Positions 29,037 through 40,398 of a DNA stretch of 64,000 bases are shown one piece after another. Made by a program: the position numbers and the translations under genes. The stretch is from Schizochytrium sp. TIO01 (lineage: Eukaryota > Sar > Bigyra > Thraustochytrida > Thraustochytriidae), in assembly GCA_004764695.1 (NCBI GenBank), contig SMSO01000032.1:6158668-6222667 (forward strand). Direction: 5' to 3'. Each line of letters begins with the position of its first letter. Positions within the stretch are counted from its first letter, which is position 1. Below the pieces are notes generated by a model. It was not told the DNA's origin. It did no database searches and worked only from the letters and a program-made list of their open reading frames with translations.

Positions 29037-32000
29037 ATGGCAGCTCCTTCCCCTACATACTCGCGTCGAGGTCTGCGTCTTGAACGTGTGATTGGCATGA
29101 GCGCATCCTGTAGATCGTGCCTGGCAGTCAACCCAGCAGACGAATCAGAAATCGCGTACCCCGCCGGCTGTGTTGTGGTGCTTTATTGTGCTCGCTTGGA
29201 GAAACAGCGTGCCTATATGCGCATGGCTAAGCCAGTGTCTTGTCTTGCATACTCGCCAGATGGCAAGTTTTTGGCAGTCGGTGAAAAGGGTCACAACCCT
29301 GCCATTACTGTTTGGGATATTTCAACCCATGTGCGTGTTGCGGAATTGCGGGGCCATCATTTTGGTGTTTCATGCCTTTGTTTCGCACCTAACAGTAAAC
29401 ACCTTGTATCAGTCGGTGTTGAGCACGACGGCAGCCTTATACTCTGGAATTGGCCAGAAGAACGACCTGAGACACAAATCGACCTCACTGAAAAAGTTTT
29501 GGCAGCGCAGTTCAACCCAGAGGGTAAATACTTTGTTACTGCAGGTGAAAAACATGTGCGATTTTGGACATTGATCGTTAGCCCAGACAGGTCGAGAAAA
29601 GATGGGGTTGACAGAAGCACTGACAGTGGTGCTGAGGAAAGTACCATTGACAACGAAAGTGCACAGAATGAAAAGGTGACCTTGGAGGAAGGCCGTGCAG
29701 GGATTATCCCGAACTACAAAGACGCTACATTTACAGACGTTGTCTGCGGCACAGGACAAAGTAGCGGATGTACGTACCTGGTGACGCAATGCGGGTATTT
29801 AATTTGCATGGGCTCAAATAGACTAATGGAGAAATGGGTCCACTTAGAAGCTAAAAGTGCGTACAGCATCTCCTTGAGTAAGGGTAGGTTGTTGTGTGCG
29901 TGCTCTAATGGAATCATTCGCATATTTGAAGCTGATACTTTTGAGTTCGTTGCAACGCTACCTATTCCACGTGTGTCTGGCAACGTTGCATTGCCTACTG
30001 AACAAAATGAAAGCGATGAAGACGAGGATAACGAAGAAGCGAATCAGAGCCATGCGGGAGACGTTTTTGGTGCTTGCTGGGCTCGCGAAGGTACTGAGGT
30101 AGTAAGCATCTACAGTGATCGAAGCTTTCATATATGGGACATTTCGGATCCAGAGAAAATCCGTCCAAAGGTTCGCCTTCTTGCGCATCCTACGAGCGTT
30201 TCGTGTGTCGCGACAATGCGTTCAAGTGTATTCGTAACTTGTGCTGATGATTCTAAACTTCGTTTCTGGCGAGTTGCTGGGTATGCAAAGAAGTTAGCTC
30301 GTACTTTACAAGGCCCACATTGGGGAAACCCCCTAAGCCAAGAGCTTTTGCGTGAAGTTAATCTCGGGTCGGACATTGGCTTTCGCTGTGTTGCTATGTC
30401 ACCAGATAATCAGCTTGTAGCGGCAGGTGATCGACGGGGAGGCCTCTTTGTTTATAATTTGGAGACAGACCAGTGCATTTTGGAAGACCTCAAGGCTCAT
30501 GGTGGAGAGATCCTAAGCCTTATGTTTTCTCCTCGCATGATGGTCGGAGACGAGGAAACACAAATCGAGAGACAATACCTTGTGACTGGCGGTCGTGATC
30601 GGCAAGTGCAACTTTATGACGTTACCGACTGTCATGACACCCCACGCCGTGTGCAAACTCTCAAAGACCATTCAGCAGTTGTGACAGCTGTTCGCTTCTC
30701 AGTAGATGGCACGAAACTATTAAGTACAGGTGGTGATAAAACGATTGTCCTTTCAAGCCTTGAGGTAAACGGCCGATATCGGCGTGTTAAATCTGTCAAT
30801 GTCCCTTATGGCACTATTTACGATATTGACGTTGACGCAAGCAATAAATACTTTTGCACTTCAGGACAGGACAAAAAAATCAACATTTGGTCTCTTGCGA
30901 ATGGCAAGTCCATTCGTTCATACAAACCCGAGGGTGATCCAGGTGATTTGACCCGGATTCTTCTTGATCCAGCTGGAATGTACTGTGCCACTGGTTCGCA
31001 AGATAAGGCGGTGCGATTGCTGGATTTTTATAGTGGAGAGTGCTTGGCAAAGTCTGCTGGTCACAGTGAGCCTATTACTGGACTTGCTTTTAGCGCAGAT
31101 TGCAAACGCCTTGTCTCTGTGGCTCATGATGGATGCATTTTCGTCTGGCGGCTGGCTCCTGAAATTACGAGCGCTATCAAAGAACGGAAACGCGAATTAG
31201 ATCATGAAAGAGCTCAGGCGCAAATTGCGTCAAAGAAAAAAAGGGCTGGAGGTTCCGTCTCCGCTCCAACCTCGGCTAACTCTGAGCCAGATGCAGACCA
31301 TACAAAATGCACCCCTAGCACAAACAAATCTGTTGAGGGTGTCACTGTTGATAACAAGGAAAACAGCACGGCTGAAGCCCCTGTGTCTGCTTCTAATCGT
31401 CCTGACCAGAGCCAAAAAGGCGCTCTAAGCGTGGGATTTTTTGCAAGTGCTCAACTCCCGGCATGGGCCAAAACGGGTGGCGCAGCAGGTGCGCCTGTAA
31501 ACACTGAAGGCGATACTGATCATACTGGTGCATCATGGAACCCAGACGCAACTTCCTCTACAGTATCTGTATCTTCACATGAAGATGAAGCGTCTGCGCA
31601 AGGTGCTGTGAGTGACGAAGAAGAGCACAAAGATGCAGTTGCTGAGCCACTTAATCGACAGTCCATTCAAGAGGTCGATACTTCAGCTACACCCTCCGAA
31701 CGTGCCGATGGCGAATCCGCAACTACGCCTCCGAGTGCTCGTGCACAGCTTCTTGCTCAAGAACGTCGACAGAGGGGAACATATAGTACGCCACCAGGGT
31801 CTCCAGATGAAACAGTGAAGTCCTTGGCTCAAGAGCGTGCCGCTCTCCGTAGACAAGAAGAGCAACAGGACACGCATGACGCTGTGAAACGAATGCGTGC
31901 GCAGCTGAAGACTATGGGTATTTTGCAAGCCACGCTCGATCTGAAACAGGCCACTACGTCGCAGACCCCACTGCTTGTACCTGCAAATGCCAAAAACGAT

Positions 32001-33032
32001 GATCGTTCTACTGAGAGTCGCATTATTGAGGAATCTATGGATGATGAAATCACCACGACTAAAGATGTAAGTAGTAGAGGGGAAAGTGACAAAACTAGAA
32101 GCTCCAACCCTCTGAAGGCCCTTAGTATCGGTACTTCTCAAGATAGCCTCCATGTACCTGACTCTCTAAATTTGCTAAAACCTAGCACCCCTAGCACGGC
32201 CTTTCGAGAGCGTGTTGAAGCTGAAGAAGCTGTTTACCCGCCCCCTGCTCCTCTTGAACCACCCACGCCATTATCACCGAAAGGACGACAGCCCGAACGT
32301 AGCCCAGTGCGGCCTCATGCGGTTCCGTCGCTTGTTCCTGTACCTGAGGAAGTATTGATTCCTCCTGAATTAGACTCACCGGTAATGGTAGACGTTATAG
32401 ATCCTAGACACCATGGCAAGATGGCATGGGGGACAGATGTTAATGGTGTAGCTAAAGGTCGTGCAACTCAAGGTGACGCCAAAAATGGAGGCGGATTAAA
32501 TGCTGAACCTCCCGCCACTCATATGTCTGCCGCTTCCGCATACCACGCAGGGACACCGTTGCGATCTGCTGAAGAGGCTCGGAGCGCTTGCGAATTTGCC
32601 TTGAACGAAGTACGCTCTGCTCTGGCTAAAACCGCAGACATTTTCCGCCAGGTTGAGTCTTTGGACGCAAATTTAACAGAATCACTTACGCGCAGTCAAG
32701 GAGCAGACGCCTTCACATCGACGGTTCTGGAAACCTCACGGTCACATGTGCGGGGTCTCATGTCGGATTTTAAGTCGCAGTTGAATGATATGGTTCTACA
32801 GGAGGTCTCGTCAATTACTTCTTCACGAGATGGCGGGATGCTCTCTGCTTTTCCAGGAGGAAATGATGAAGGTAACCAATTCAATCGTTCAATGTTCCTG
32901 GGCAGTTCATCCTTCCGGCAAAGCGGAGCAGCGAGTGCTACAAGCGCGACAAGTGCAGACATGTCGGCTATGATGGACAAGTTATCAACCATTTCAAGTT
33001 TGCTTGAACAGGTTGTACGTAAGCAGTCTTGA
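29037..33032 (+). CDS. WD40-repeat scaffold protein of the MABP1/WDR62 family
   Basis: This 1,331-residue protein resembles animal MAPKBP1 and WDR62, scaffolds for JNK/MAP-kinase signalling; WDR62 also works at centrosomes and spindle poles. The family's N-terminal signature is visible: LERVIGMSA, then PAGCVVVLY, then SPDGKFLAVGEKGHNPAITV, followed by GHHFGVSCLCF and KHVRFWTL. Roughly residues 60-720 form a dozen or so WD40 blades, enough for two propellers (for example TGGRDRQVQLYDV and ATGSQDKAVRLLDF). Residues about 720-1170 are Ser/Thr/Glu/Pro-rich and probably disordered, with several SP/TP sites that proline-directed kinases could use. Residues 1180-1331 are predicted helical (SAEEARSACEFALNEVRSAL; MMDKLSTISSLLEQVV), like the C-terminal dimerisation helix of the family. 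The ATG at 29037 is the first in frame. The family assignment is strong; centriole or MAPK function in this organism is inferred. Confidence 0.92.
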   Translation: MAAPSPTYSRRGLRLERVIGMSASCRSCLAVNPADESEIAYPAGCVVVLYCARLEKQRAYMRMAKPVSCLAYSPDGKFLAVGEKGHNPAITVWDISTHVRVAELRGHHFGVSCLCFAPNSKHLVSVGVEHDGSLILWNWPEERPETQIDLTEKVLAAQFNPEGKYFVTAGEKHVRFWTLIVSPDRSRKDGVDRSTDSGAEESTIDNESAQNEKVTLEEGRAGIIPNYKDATFTDVVCGTGQSSGCTYLVTQCGYLICMGSNRLMEKWVHLEAKSAYSISLSKGRLLCACSNGIIRIFEADTFEFVATLPIPRVSGNVALPTEQNESDEDEDNEEANQSHAGDVFGACWAREGTEVVSIYSDRSFHIWDISDPEKIRPKVRLLAHPTSVSCVATMRSSVFVTCADDSKLRFWRVAGYAKKLARTLQGPHWGNPLSQELLREVNLGSDIGFRCVAMSPDNQLVAAGDRRGGLFVYNLETDQCILEDLKAHGGEILSLMFSPRMMVGDEETQIERQYLVTGGRDRQVQLYDVTDCHDTPRRVQTLKDHSAVVTAVRFSVDGTKLLSTGGDKTIVLSSLEVNGRYRRVKSVNVPYGTIYDIDVDASNKYFCTSGQDKKINIWSLANGKSIRSYKPEGDPGDLTRILLDPAGMYCATGSQDKAVRLLDFYSGECLAKSAGHSEPITGLAFSADCKRLVSVAHDGCIFVWRLAPEITSAIKERKRELDHERAQAQIASKKKRAGGSVSAPTSANSEPDADHTKCTPSTNKSVEGVTVDNKENSTAEAPVSASNRPDQSQKGALSVGFFASAQLPAWAKTGGAAGAPVNTEGDTDHTGASWNPDATSSTVSVSSHEDEASAQGAVSDEEEHKDAVAEPLNRQSIQEVDTSATPSERADGESATTPPSARAQLLAQERRQRGTYSTPPGSPDETVKSLAQERAALRRQEEQQDTHDAVKRMRAQLKTMGILQATLDLKQATTSQTPLLVPANAKNDDRSTESRIIEESMDDEITTTKDVSSRGESDKTRSSNPLKALSIGTSQDSLHVPDSLNLLKPSTPSTAFRERVEAEEAVYPPPAPLEPPTPLSPKGRQPERSPVRPHAVPSLVPVPEEVLIPPELDSPVMVDVIDPRHHGKMAWGTDVNGVAKGRATQGDAKNGGGLNAEPPATHMSAASAYHAGTPLRSAEEARSACEFALNEVRSALAKTADIFRQVESLDANLTESLTRSQGADAFTSTVLETSRSHVRGLMSDFKSQLNDMVLQEVSSITSSRDGGMLSAFPGGNDEGNQFNRSMFLGSSSFRQSGAASATSATSADMSAMMDKLSTISSLLEQVVRKQS

Positions 33033-33912
33033 TAAAACTAGCATATGCTCTATGTTCTGGAGCAAGAACGAAATAGAAACACGAGGTTCTAATTCCTCTG
33101 GGTGACGTTCCTCAATATAATACTGTGTAGTTTGTTCTTCTTCAACACTCAATGTAGACCTTTGATAAAACGAGGATTGTAGTAAAGACAATTATTTTTA
33201 GCGTATTCAATCATGCAAATCGTCACTCTCTTCAATGCGATCCCTTTTCATAAAAGCTGTGTTGTTTAAATCTAAATATGGTAGAGAAGTGGTCGTCTTT
33301 CCTTTTCTTCATTAAGTCTATTTATTTCTCATTGTAATGAGAATGAAGTGACAAAGCGCGTACCATGTATCTATGAATGCGTTTTATTTTATTTTATTTA
33401 CAAGGGTGTGTGTGTATGTGTGACAATTTCGTTGTTGAGTTTGTTAGCCCGAACTTCTTGCTTCCGCTAAGTGGTGTGGTGTCTCACTTCTACATCGAGG
33501 AAGAAAGAAGTAAGTTTAATATAAGGTTAGTGAATATACAGTAAAACATCAGTAATAATTTCGGAGGCAATGTGAATATATAGTGTAGGAGAGCGGGCCT
33601 GCTTCAAAGCAACTTTGACAATGAGTGCGGGGGGCATTAACGTATTTTAGAGATCGTAATGACGGCCACTATGATAAGTAGCGACTACAATAGAACATTG
33701 ATTGGGGCTATAATGGTGGTCATTATTGGGGTTTAGATCATTTGGCAGCAGCTTGATAGATCAAGTTTGAGGCAAACTGCGATTCACACGAGCATATAAG
33801 TACTAGGCAAACCAAATGAAATATATATGAATGCGGTGTGCGTGTCTAAGAGGGAGTACTAGGGATCTATTAAGACCCCTTGAGGTGCGGGGATTACAAT
33901 AGCACACTCATT
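33033..33912. other. convergent intergenic region
   Basis: This 0.88-kb gap holds the facing 3' ends of the WD40 gene and the GUCD1-like gene. It is AT-rich, with a TTTTA repeat near 33382-33400 and a short GT run near 33405-33422. No gene or structured element is supported. Confidence 0.6.
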
Positions 33913-34632
33913 TCAGAGGTTAGACAGCTCCTCACCCAAGATGATAATATCCTCGTCAGTGCCCGGAGCAAGTCGTGCCTGTTCTAATACGTCTTCATGG
34001 ACCCAAGTTATTGCTCGGGTTCCTGCTGGATCTCTGATTTCATACATTGGAGCAATGTAATCAACTACTACAATGTAGTGGCCAGCAAACTGGTGTCCTG
34101 CAACAGCAGAAACAACAAAGTCAAGAACTTTGCGGCCATATGACCTTTCCGCTTTGCGAATAATGTTTACATCTACAAGCACAATTGCGAGCTGGAACAT
34201 GCGTGGATTTGCAAATATGTTCTGAAGTTCCGTGCGCGCAAATGACCTCGGCACTATGCGAATGCCTCGATCTGCAGCCTCTCTAAATCTCTGATTCACG
34301 CGAGTCTGGTCGCTGGCAAGCTCTTTGTAAAATTCCATGCCCTCATATTCGCGTGGCTTGATCTCTGTGCACGTGGTGTACATCACCAGCGGCACATCCA
34401 AATCTCGCAGCGCGTAAACAAGATCAATCGTCCATACTGACCTTGTTTCCACAGCTGTTTCAAGGGCCGCATTTGTGAGTTTCATAGGGTCCGTGAGTGG
34501 CCGAAGTGCCGAGGTCACCATCTTCACGCAGGCCAGTCCGCAGTCCCAGTTGTCCTCCTGTTTTAGAAACGGCACCTCTGCTCTACGCAGACCTCCGCAA
34601 CTCCCGCTTTTGGCATCACCGCCGCCGCCCAT
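33913..34632 (-). CDS. GUCD1-family protein (papain-like fold, 'guanylyl cyclase domain containing 1')
   Basis: This 239-residue soluble protein matches the GUCD1 family, which despite its name has no cyclase domain and is related to C39-like cysteine peptidases. After a Gly-rich N-terminus it begins PFLKQEDNWDCGLACVKM, the family's opening motif. Candidate triad residues are Cys31 (WDCG), His185 (AGHYIVV) and Asp201 (IRDPAG), in the expected order. No signal peptide or membrane helix is present, so it is probably cytosolic. The ATG at 34632 is chosen because it precedes the conserved block by only about 20 residues and no longer frame exists. Family function is poorly known, and any role in cyclic-nucleotide metabolism suggested by the name would be misleading here. 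Confidence 0.9.
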   Translation of the reverse strand: MGGGGDAKSGSCGGLRRAEVPFLKQEDNWDCGLACVKMVTSALRPLTDPMKLTNAALETAVETRSVWTIDLVYALRDLDVPLVMYTTCTEIKPREYEGMEFYKELASDQTRVNQRFREAADRGIRIVPRSFARTELQNIFANPRMFQLAIVLVDVNIIRKAERSYGRKVLDFVVSAVAGHQFAGHYIVVVDYIAPMYEIRDPAGTRAITWVHEDVLEQARLAPGTDEDIIILGEELSNL

Positions 34633-37471
34633 CCTTTAGAGGCGATATAAGTCACACAGGATCGCAGACACGCGTGCTTTGTGCTGCAGGTTTGGACGCT
34701 GTAATGGTTTCTTCAAAACTTGTACTTAAATATTAAATATGGCCGCTGCTTGTTCCATATGTTCCACAAAATTGGACCCAAGTAGGTGCGTGGAATTTGC
34801 TTTGTTGTAGTACAGCGCAATAGAGATGAAGCTTCGTGTTTTCTTGAATAGATAGTTAGACGTATGTGGAGGAGTTTCATACTAAAAATGAGCAGTAGAA
34901 CTTCGCCAGGGTCACTTTTCTGGACAGGTTGGGGACCATCCAGGGCAAAAATGGAGTGAGCTTGCTATAGTTCTGCCTATTTAAGTGTTATAAGTTTGTT
35001 GTTACAGTTTCACAAAGGAGAATGAGGATTCGCATGTACGCATGTATTCCTTAACGTTGGATGAGCTGCATATAAATTCAACAGAGACTACTGGCGAAGT
35101 GTGAAACTTTAAGCGGACGTGCCTAGCTAGTGAAGACGCATGGTGTATATATAACATTGATAGCTAAGAAAGGGTTGAAGCCCTACTCTCGTTTCATCTA
35201 CTCCGTCAATGTCACCATTTGCTCGCCACCAACAAAACAATCATTTTACCTCAAGATAACTGATCCTTGCCATAAACGTAGATATTCGTATTTCTTGTGT
35301 AGACTGCTTTCCTTGTATATGCTGCCCCTGTCTTACAGAGGTAAATTTCATGCCTTCACTATATATGATCCTTAGATATGAAACCTCGCCATTTAGCGTA
35401 AGACCATCAAGACAGGCTATCTCATGCTTATAGAATACCTTTCTTGTACCGACTTGTTGACAGTTTCGTTTAATTGTTTACTCTTCAACGCGCACGTTCA
35501 AAGATTCAAATGGCCTGTATTCTTCACTCTACTTTTGTAGGATATCATTGTCATAATTAATGTTCAATTGGACATTGCTATGATTTGCTTTGCTTTTTTA
35601 ATTTGATAAGGTCCACAATCAGTTAAATTAGGTGACACATTTTCTGAATGGCATTTTTTTTTGCGGGGGAAGCATAAGTTTAAAAAAAAAAAAATAGAGT
35701 AGGGAGAAACCGAGATATGAAAAGTGCTCAACAGCTCTGTTAGGTTTAAATTCATTATTTAGAGGATTAAGAGGCCCCGGGAATGCGAAACGCATATCCA
35801 GAGGGTGCGGGTTGAGATTATCTCTTTTTAGCCTTGCGTCCCTATATCCCTTGTACGAAGCATTAAAATTGGCATGTACAAGAAAGTTCGAACTTCATCG
35901 CACGCTTAATATCATCTTTTGGGAATCGCTTTCAATGCTAAGGCTCCGCGTCTACAGGTACGCAGACGGGTGCTACTATGCTATATATGATCTGTAAAAT
36001 GTTAAGAAGCTTTGGTTGAAGCGCACAATCGGCATTCACTCTTACAACCGTTGGAGAAATAGGCGGTCCCTTGTATTTTCTTCACGTGTATAGATGCGCC
36101 TCAATGTACTGGAACTTGTATTGTGAAAATACTTAAGAGTATGGACTTTGAATAATTTATGGAAGAAACTAATTTCTTCATGCTATGTTTTTAAAGGTCT
36201 AATGCAACACCCAGATATTACAGTTGAGGCCGAAATAGTTCTCCAACGCTTGTTGATTGTAGATGGAGGTCAAGACAAGGGTAGGGTAGGCTAAGGTCTC
36301 GCATGTATTGAAATTTACAAATCTGGGCGTTTTCCATTCTTCCATTTGTTGTAGTTTCTTTTCTGTCTTGATGGCAGTGCTGCATAGGTGGATAGACTCA
36401 CCATGATATCCACGCTGCAAAGAATCAGTTGCAAGTTGCCTGAATCTCACGTTAGGCATTCCCATAGACTGAACGCATATGTCCAAGTCTTAAACTAGAG
36501 TATTGCAAATGAATCAAATACAACAGTAGCCCTTTCCATGGAGACATGTGGCAAAATGGCAGTAGGATGCTGTGGAAAACTCTTCAAGCTGGCAGAACGC
36601 ATATATGAATGCGTGCTCTCTACGAAGAGTACGGCGCAGTCAGCCAGTCAGACAGTCAGACAGTCATTCATTTCTTCTCAAAGGCACAAGTAAACGTCCG
36701 ATGGGCATGTGCCTCAACTGCGGTGGTATTCTGGACCACTCGTCGCGGCGTTTCGAGGTGATCTTGCCCTTTGGTGCAACAATTGACGTCTTCGTCTTCT
36801 CTTTTCCGCAAGCAACTTCACGGCCATAGCCTTGATTGATGCGCTGCCTCGGGACCACCATTTCCAGCCCTGCGTGCCATTGCAATTTGCATCTCGTCTA
36901 TCGCGCCGCTAGTCTTTGCCTAAACGTTGAAGTGAGGCACTGCCGAACGCTCCACGCCATCTCGCAGGGCTTCATCTGTAGTCGGCTCGCTACTACTTAA
37001 CTACTTAATTTGCCATGCCCACGCATTTTACAACAACCATGCTTGCTTGAGGCATTCAAGTCTCCAAGGAGGATCTGAAGGTCTCTGTCTCCACAAGACC
37101 ATCTCTCAATGACCTTGGCGATCATCTCTTGAAATGCAATGAGCGACTAAAATGGTGCCACGCCGGTATCCCCGTTCTTGCCGAGAGACCTCACTCACTC
37201 ACTTCGCATGAGAAAAATATGTTGCAAAACATACAAAACTGATTAGGGATTCCCTAATCATTTGGTAGGTAGGTACCTTAGGTAGGTAGGTGCAATAATT
37301 TCGCCTGCTCAGGCGGTTCTTATAGGCGGGTAGATAGGCCGCCATATTCATCGAGCTGATTGAACTGATCGAGTGGCGAATGAATCAACTGAGTAGTGGA
37401 TTGATTGATTAATCGATAGTTTGAAAGGTTCCGAGTCACAGAGTTTCTCGTTAAGTTATTTCCCTGTTTAC

Positions 37472-37493
37472 TTTTTTTTTTTTTTTTTTTTTT
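37472..37493. repeat. 22-base poly(T) tract
   Basis: This is an uninterrupted run of 22 T. It could be the A-tail trace of a minus-strand retroposed element, but no element body is recognisable beside it. Confidence 0.85.
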
Positions 37494-37762
37494 AAATAAT
37501 TTGAAAAAAGAAGAATGAAGAGAACTGAATACTCACTATCAACGACAGTAACAGTCACAGTAAGGGTAACCCCACAGCGAGATTTTCAAGTGCGGGGCAA
37601 TATTGTCTTGGTATGCAAATGATTAGAAGTCATCACCTTCTAAGCCCTATATCCATCCATGTTTGCTTGGAGGCTGCTGATTCTCGCTGCGCCATTAGGC
37701 AAATGTCTTCTAATGCAAAGCAGCAGAGTTGGCCGAAATAAACACCCAGTCGTGGGTATTAT

Positions 37763-37778
37763 CTACCTAGCTAGGTAG
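37763..37778. repeat. perfect 16-bp palindrome
   Basis: CTACCTAGCTAGGTAG equals its own reverse complement. It belongs to the set of CTAGGTA-like palindromes that recurs in several spacers of the window. Confidence 0.9.
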
Positions 37779-37948
37779 TGCTGCAAGTTCATTAATTCAA
37801 CGCTGGCCAATCCAACTTTGAATCCAACATGCTTACGTTTTCCATTTCTTGGTAAATTTCATTCGACTTTCTCTGAAGAGCTCGAGTTTAGAAGGGCAGG
37901 CACACTGAGTTGACGCTTAAAATTGACAAAGCATACTTAGACGTCAAC

Positions 37949-37978
37949 ATGTATGTATGTATGTATGTTATGTATGTA
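37949..37978. repeat. (GTAT)n microsatellite
   Basis: This tract has about seven ATGT/GTAT units with one interruption and lies in a gene-free stretch. Confidence 0.9.
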
Positions 37979-38373
37979 CCTTCGCCGCCACTGTCGCAGC
38001 ATTAATCACTCTCGTGTGCTGGGGATTCCAGTTCAGCCTTTGGAGTCGCAGGAAGATAGATGCTTGAACCACTCCTACTCCGAGTCACCTAAGTTTCAGT
38101 AAAGTATCAGTTCAATCTCGCCTTCAAGATCTCGCCTCCAACTCGACCGGTTGAGGGCTTTATTCGCTTTCTACCTGCGTTCTCAACTGTTTGCTTTCAG
38201 TAGACAACTTTGCCTCTGGTCCTTCCTTCACCCTCTGCCTGAAGATCATTACAAAGGCACTGAGATTGGCTCTCAAGGATACGAGACGTCTTGCTCACCA
38301 GCGAAATGCAAACCAAGTGGCGAGTTCTCTTGTTTCCGCTGCGCACTCAATTCGATCCTTCTTCACGCCAAGA

Positions 38374-38418
38374 CAAGGTAAGACAGCGCAAGGTAAGACA
38401 GCATAAGGTAAGACAGCA
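38374..38418. repeat. 15-bp tandem repeat, three copies
   Basis: The unit CAAGGTAAGACAGCG occurs three times in a row, with one substitution in the second copy and two in the third. Each copy contains the splice-donor-like sequence AGGTAAGA. No coding frame around it is convincing. Confidence 0.85.
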
Positions 38419-39603
38419 CACGGCGAGACTACTCGATGATGCGAACTTTGTGTTTCGGAATGTCGGACGTGGTGCACCCAGATTCGTTTTTCATTAGATT
38501 TCTTAATTTTTTTTAAATATAAATATAAAATATAAAAAATAAAAAATAATATAAATTAGCAAAATCGAAAACAAGGCCACCAAAGCCCCACTCGAAGCGC
38601 GGCAGAAATCATTTTCAAGTCAAATAGACAAAGCCCACGAGCACAACACGAAGTCGAGCACAAGCGACCCCCGCGACACTTGCCAGGTCTTCCTCTGCTG
38701 CCTTTACCACGGGTCTCCCGGCCTGTCTTGAGCTGTTGCGCTGCCTTGCCGAGCGGCTTCCCGACCAAGGCCAGGTCCCATGAGTTAGATAGAGGGTCGA
38801 TCGATTTTGCGAATTACATGCAAATCGAGGAGGTTCACCGCAACAAACCGCACGAAGCTTTAAGTTAAAGTCGCCTTCGCAGGCTCAGAATAAGGTCAGG
38901 AAGAGGTGCCGAACCGCTCGTCAATGCGGAATCTGTTTGTGGGCAAATGAAAATAGGCAAATGTATTTGTTGGTATTTGTTGTAGTGCGTCTCAGATGAC
39001 GTGGCTGTATCGCCCGCTGAAGTATAAAGTGAGTGCTTAAAGAGCTTGAAAGGCTACTGATTAAAGGCAAGAGGCGCATTCGCGATACCGCTGCGCGTCA
39101 TAGAAACCTGTAAACCGCAGCCTCAGTCTCGCTCCCGCTTTGCCAAAGCACCGCACTCAATGCCGGTTGACTGAAACATTATTCTTCGTTCATGGGTGTC
39201 CAAATTCGACGTCCTTTGACCGGTTTTGCAGATCTTCTTTTGGCGGTTTGCTTTTTAAAAGACTAAATTCACAGCTCATGAGAGGATTCCGTCGCTGCGG
39301 CCAAATCCGCTGCAAGATTTACATTCGCTCCCGCCAAGGCGAACTAACCAGTTTCGTGTTAGGAATCGAGGCACTCCAAGCAAGCAAGCAAGACCAGCGG
39401 AGCTTATTTGCGGCCTTTTCGCTACGGAGCTTCGAGTTTTCCGTCGATGATCCAATCTCCTGGCTCGAAGCTCGCGAGGCCTGGCGCCGCGGGCTTTATT
39501 TTCAGGGCGCCCTCCTAACGTCTTCAATAGCAGTCCGCTAGCAGGCAGCCACCACAAGCGGGAAGGCTCAGAATGCCAGTCTCGCCCGGTCTCCCTCCGC
39601 TGT

Positions 39604-39652
39604 GTAACTAACTAACTAACTAACTAACTGACTGACTGACTGACTGACTGAC
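39604..39652. repeat. compound (TAAC)n(TGAC)n microsatellite
   Basis: About six TAAC units are followed by about six TGAC units, and a further short TAAC run follows after 39660. Confidence 0.9.
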
Positions 39653-40366
39653 GAGAACGAACGAACTAACCAAACTAACTAACTAAGCACTACGGATTAC
39701 GCACTGAGGTAGCCTCTGCCTAATTATAAACTCAGGTGGCCACAGAAACCCATAGTTAGGAAGCGCATATCATGATTTGCGCAACATCGTCGTTCATGGC
39801 GCTTCCCCAAACTCGTGAAAACTTTGAGTGCTGGTCCCTCAACAGGCAGCGGTTCTTCTTCTTCTGTATCGGAACCGAAGAGCCACAGGCAGATATATAG
39901 ATGTCCCTTGAACGGTTTGTCACGAATTTCTCCACGTTGTTCATTCCTAAACCTGGGCCTTTTCCACGAAATGATCAAGCTGATTGCCAGTGATGCCAAC
40001 TTTGATCAAATTTTGTGGAAAAACGGAAAAGGATAAACTTGAACAACTTGAAGCAAAAGGAATTAAAACTCAGGGCCATACTTCGGCAGCACTAGAACCA
40101 TTCAAGCTAATCCATCAGAGAAGAGCAGCTAGCAAATCAATTCCAAGCCTTGTCGACCAAGCTGAGAGTCGATCGTAAACTGTCAAGTCTCGCGAGCTCA
40201 ACGATGAATCGATCCATTCGTTGAGACTGACTCGTTCGTTGAAGTCGAGAGTCGTGCTTTCAAACTCAGTCCACGCGTCATTCAAGTCTGCGCTTCCCGG
40301 CTTCCCAGGAAGTCGTATTAGCAGTTACCAGTAGTAACTCTGAGACTCGCGACACGCGCTTTCTTC

Positions 40367-40398
40367 TTTTTTCTTTTTCTTCTTCTTCTTCTTCTTTT
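40367..40398. repeat. (TTC)n pyrimidine tract
   Basis: This is a T/C-only stretch consisting mainly of TTC units, in a gene-free region. Confidence 0.85.

Noticed and set aside
33913-34632. a second 'guanylyl cyclase' in the window
   Set aside because: The GUCD1 family name is historical; the sequence has a papain-like Cys/His/Asp arrangement and none of the metal-binding or base-selecting residues of nucleotide cyclases.
35761-35830. short hairpin followed by a T-run, resembling a pol III transcript end
   Set aside because: ATGCG-AAA-CGCAT forms a small stem, but there are no A/B boxes, no tRNA fold and no match to a known small RNA.
37472-37493. poly(T) run as evidence for a retroposon insertion
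   Set aside because: No element body, target-site duplication or coding remnant could be recognised beside it.
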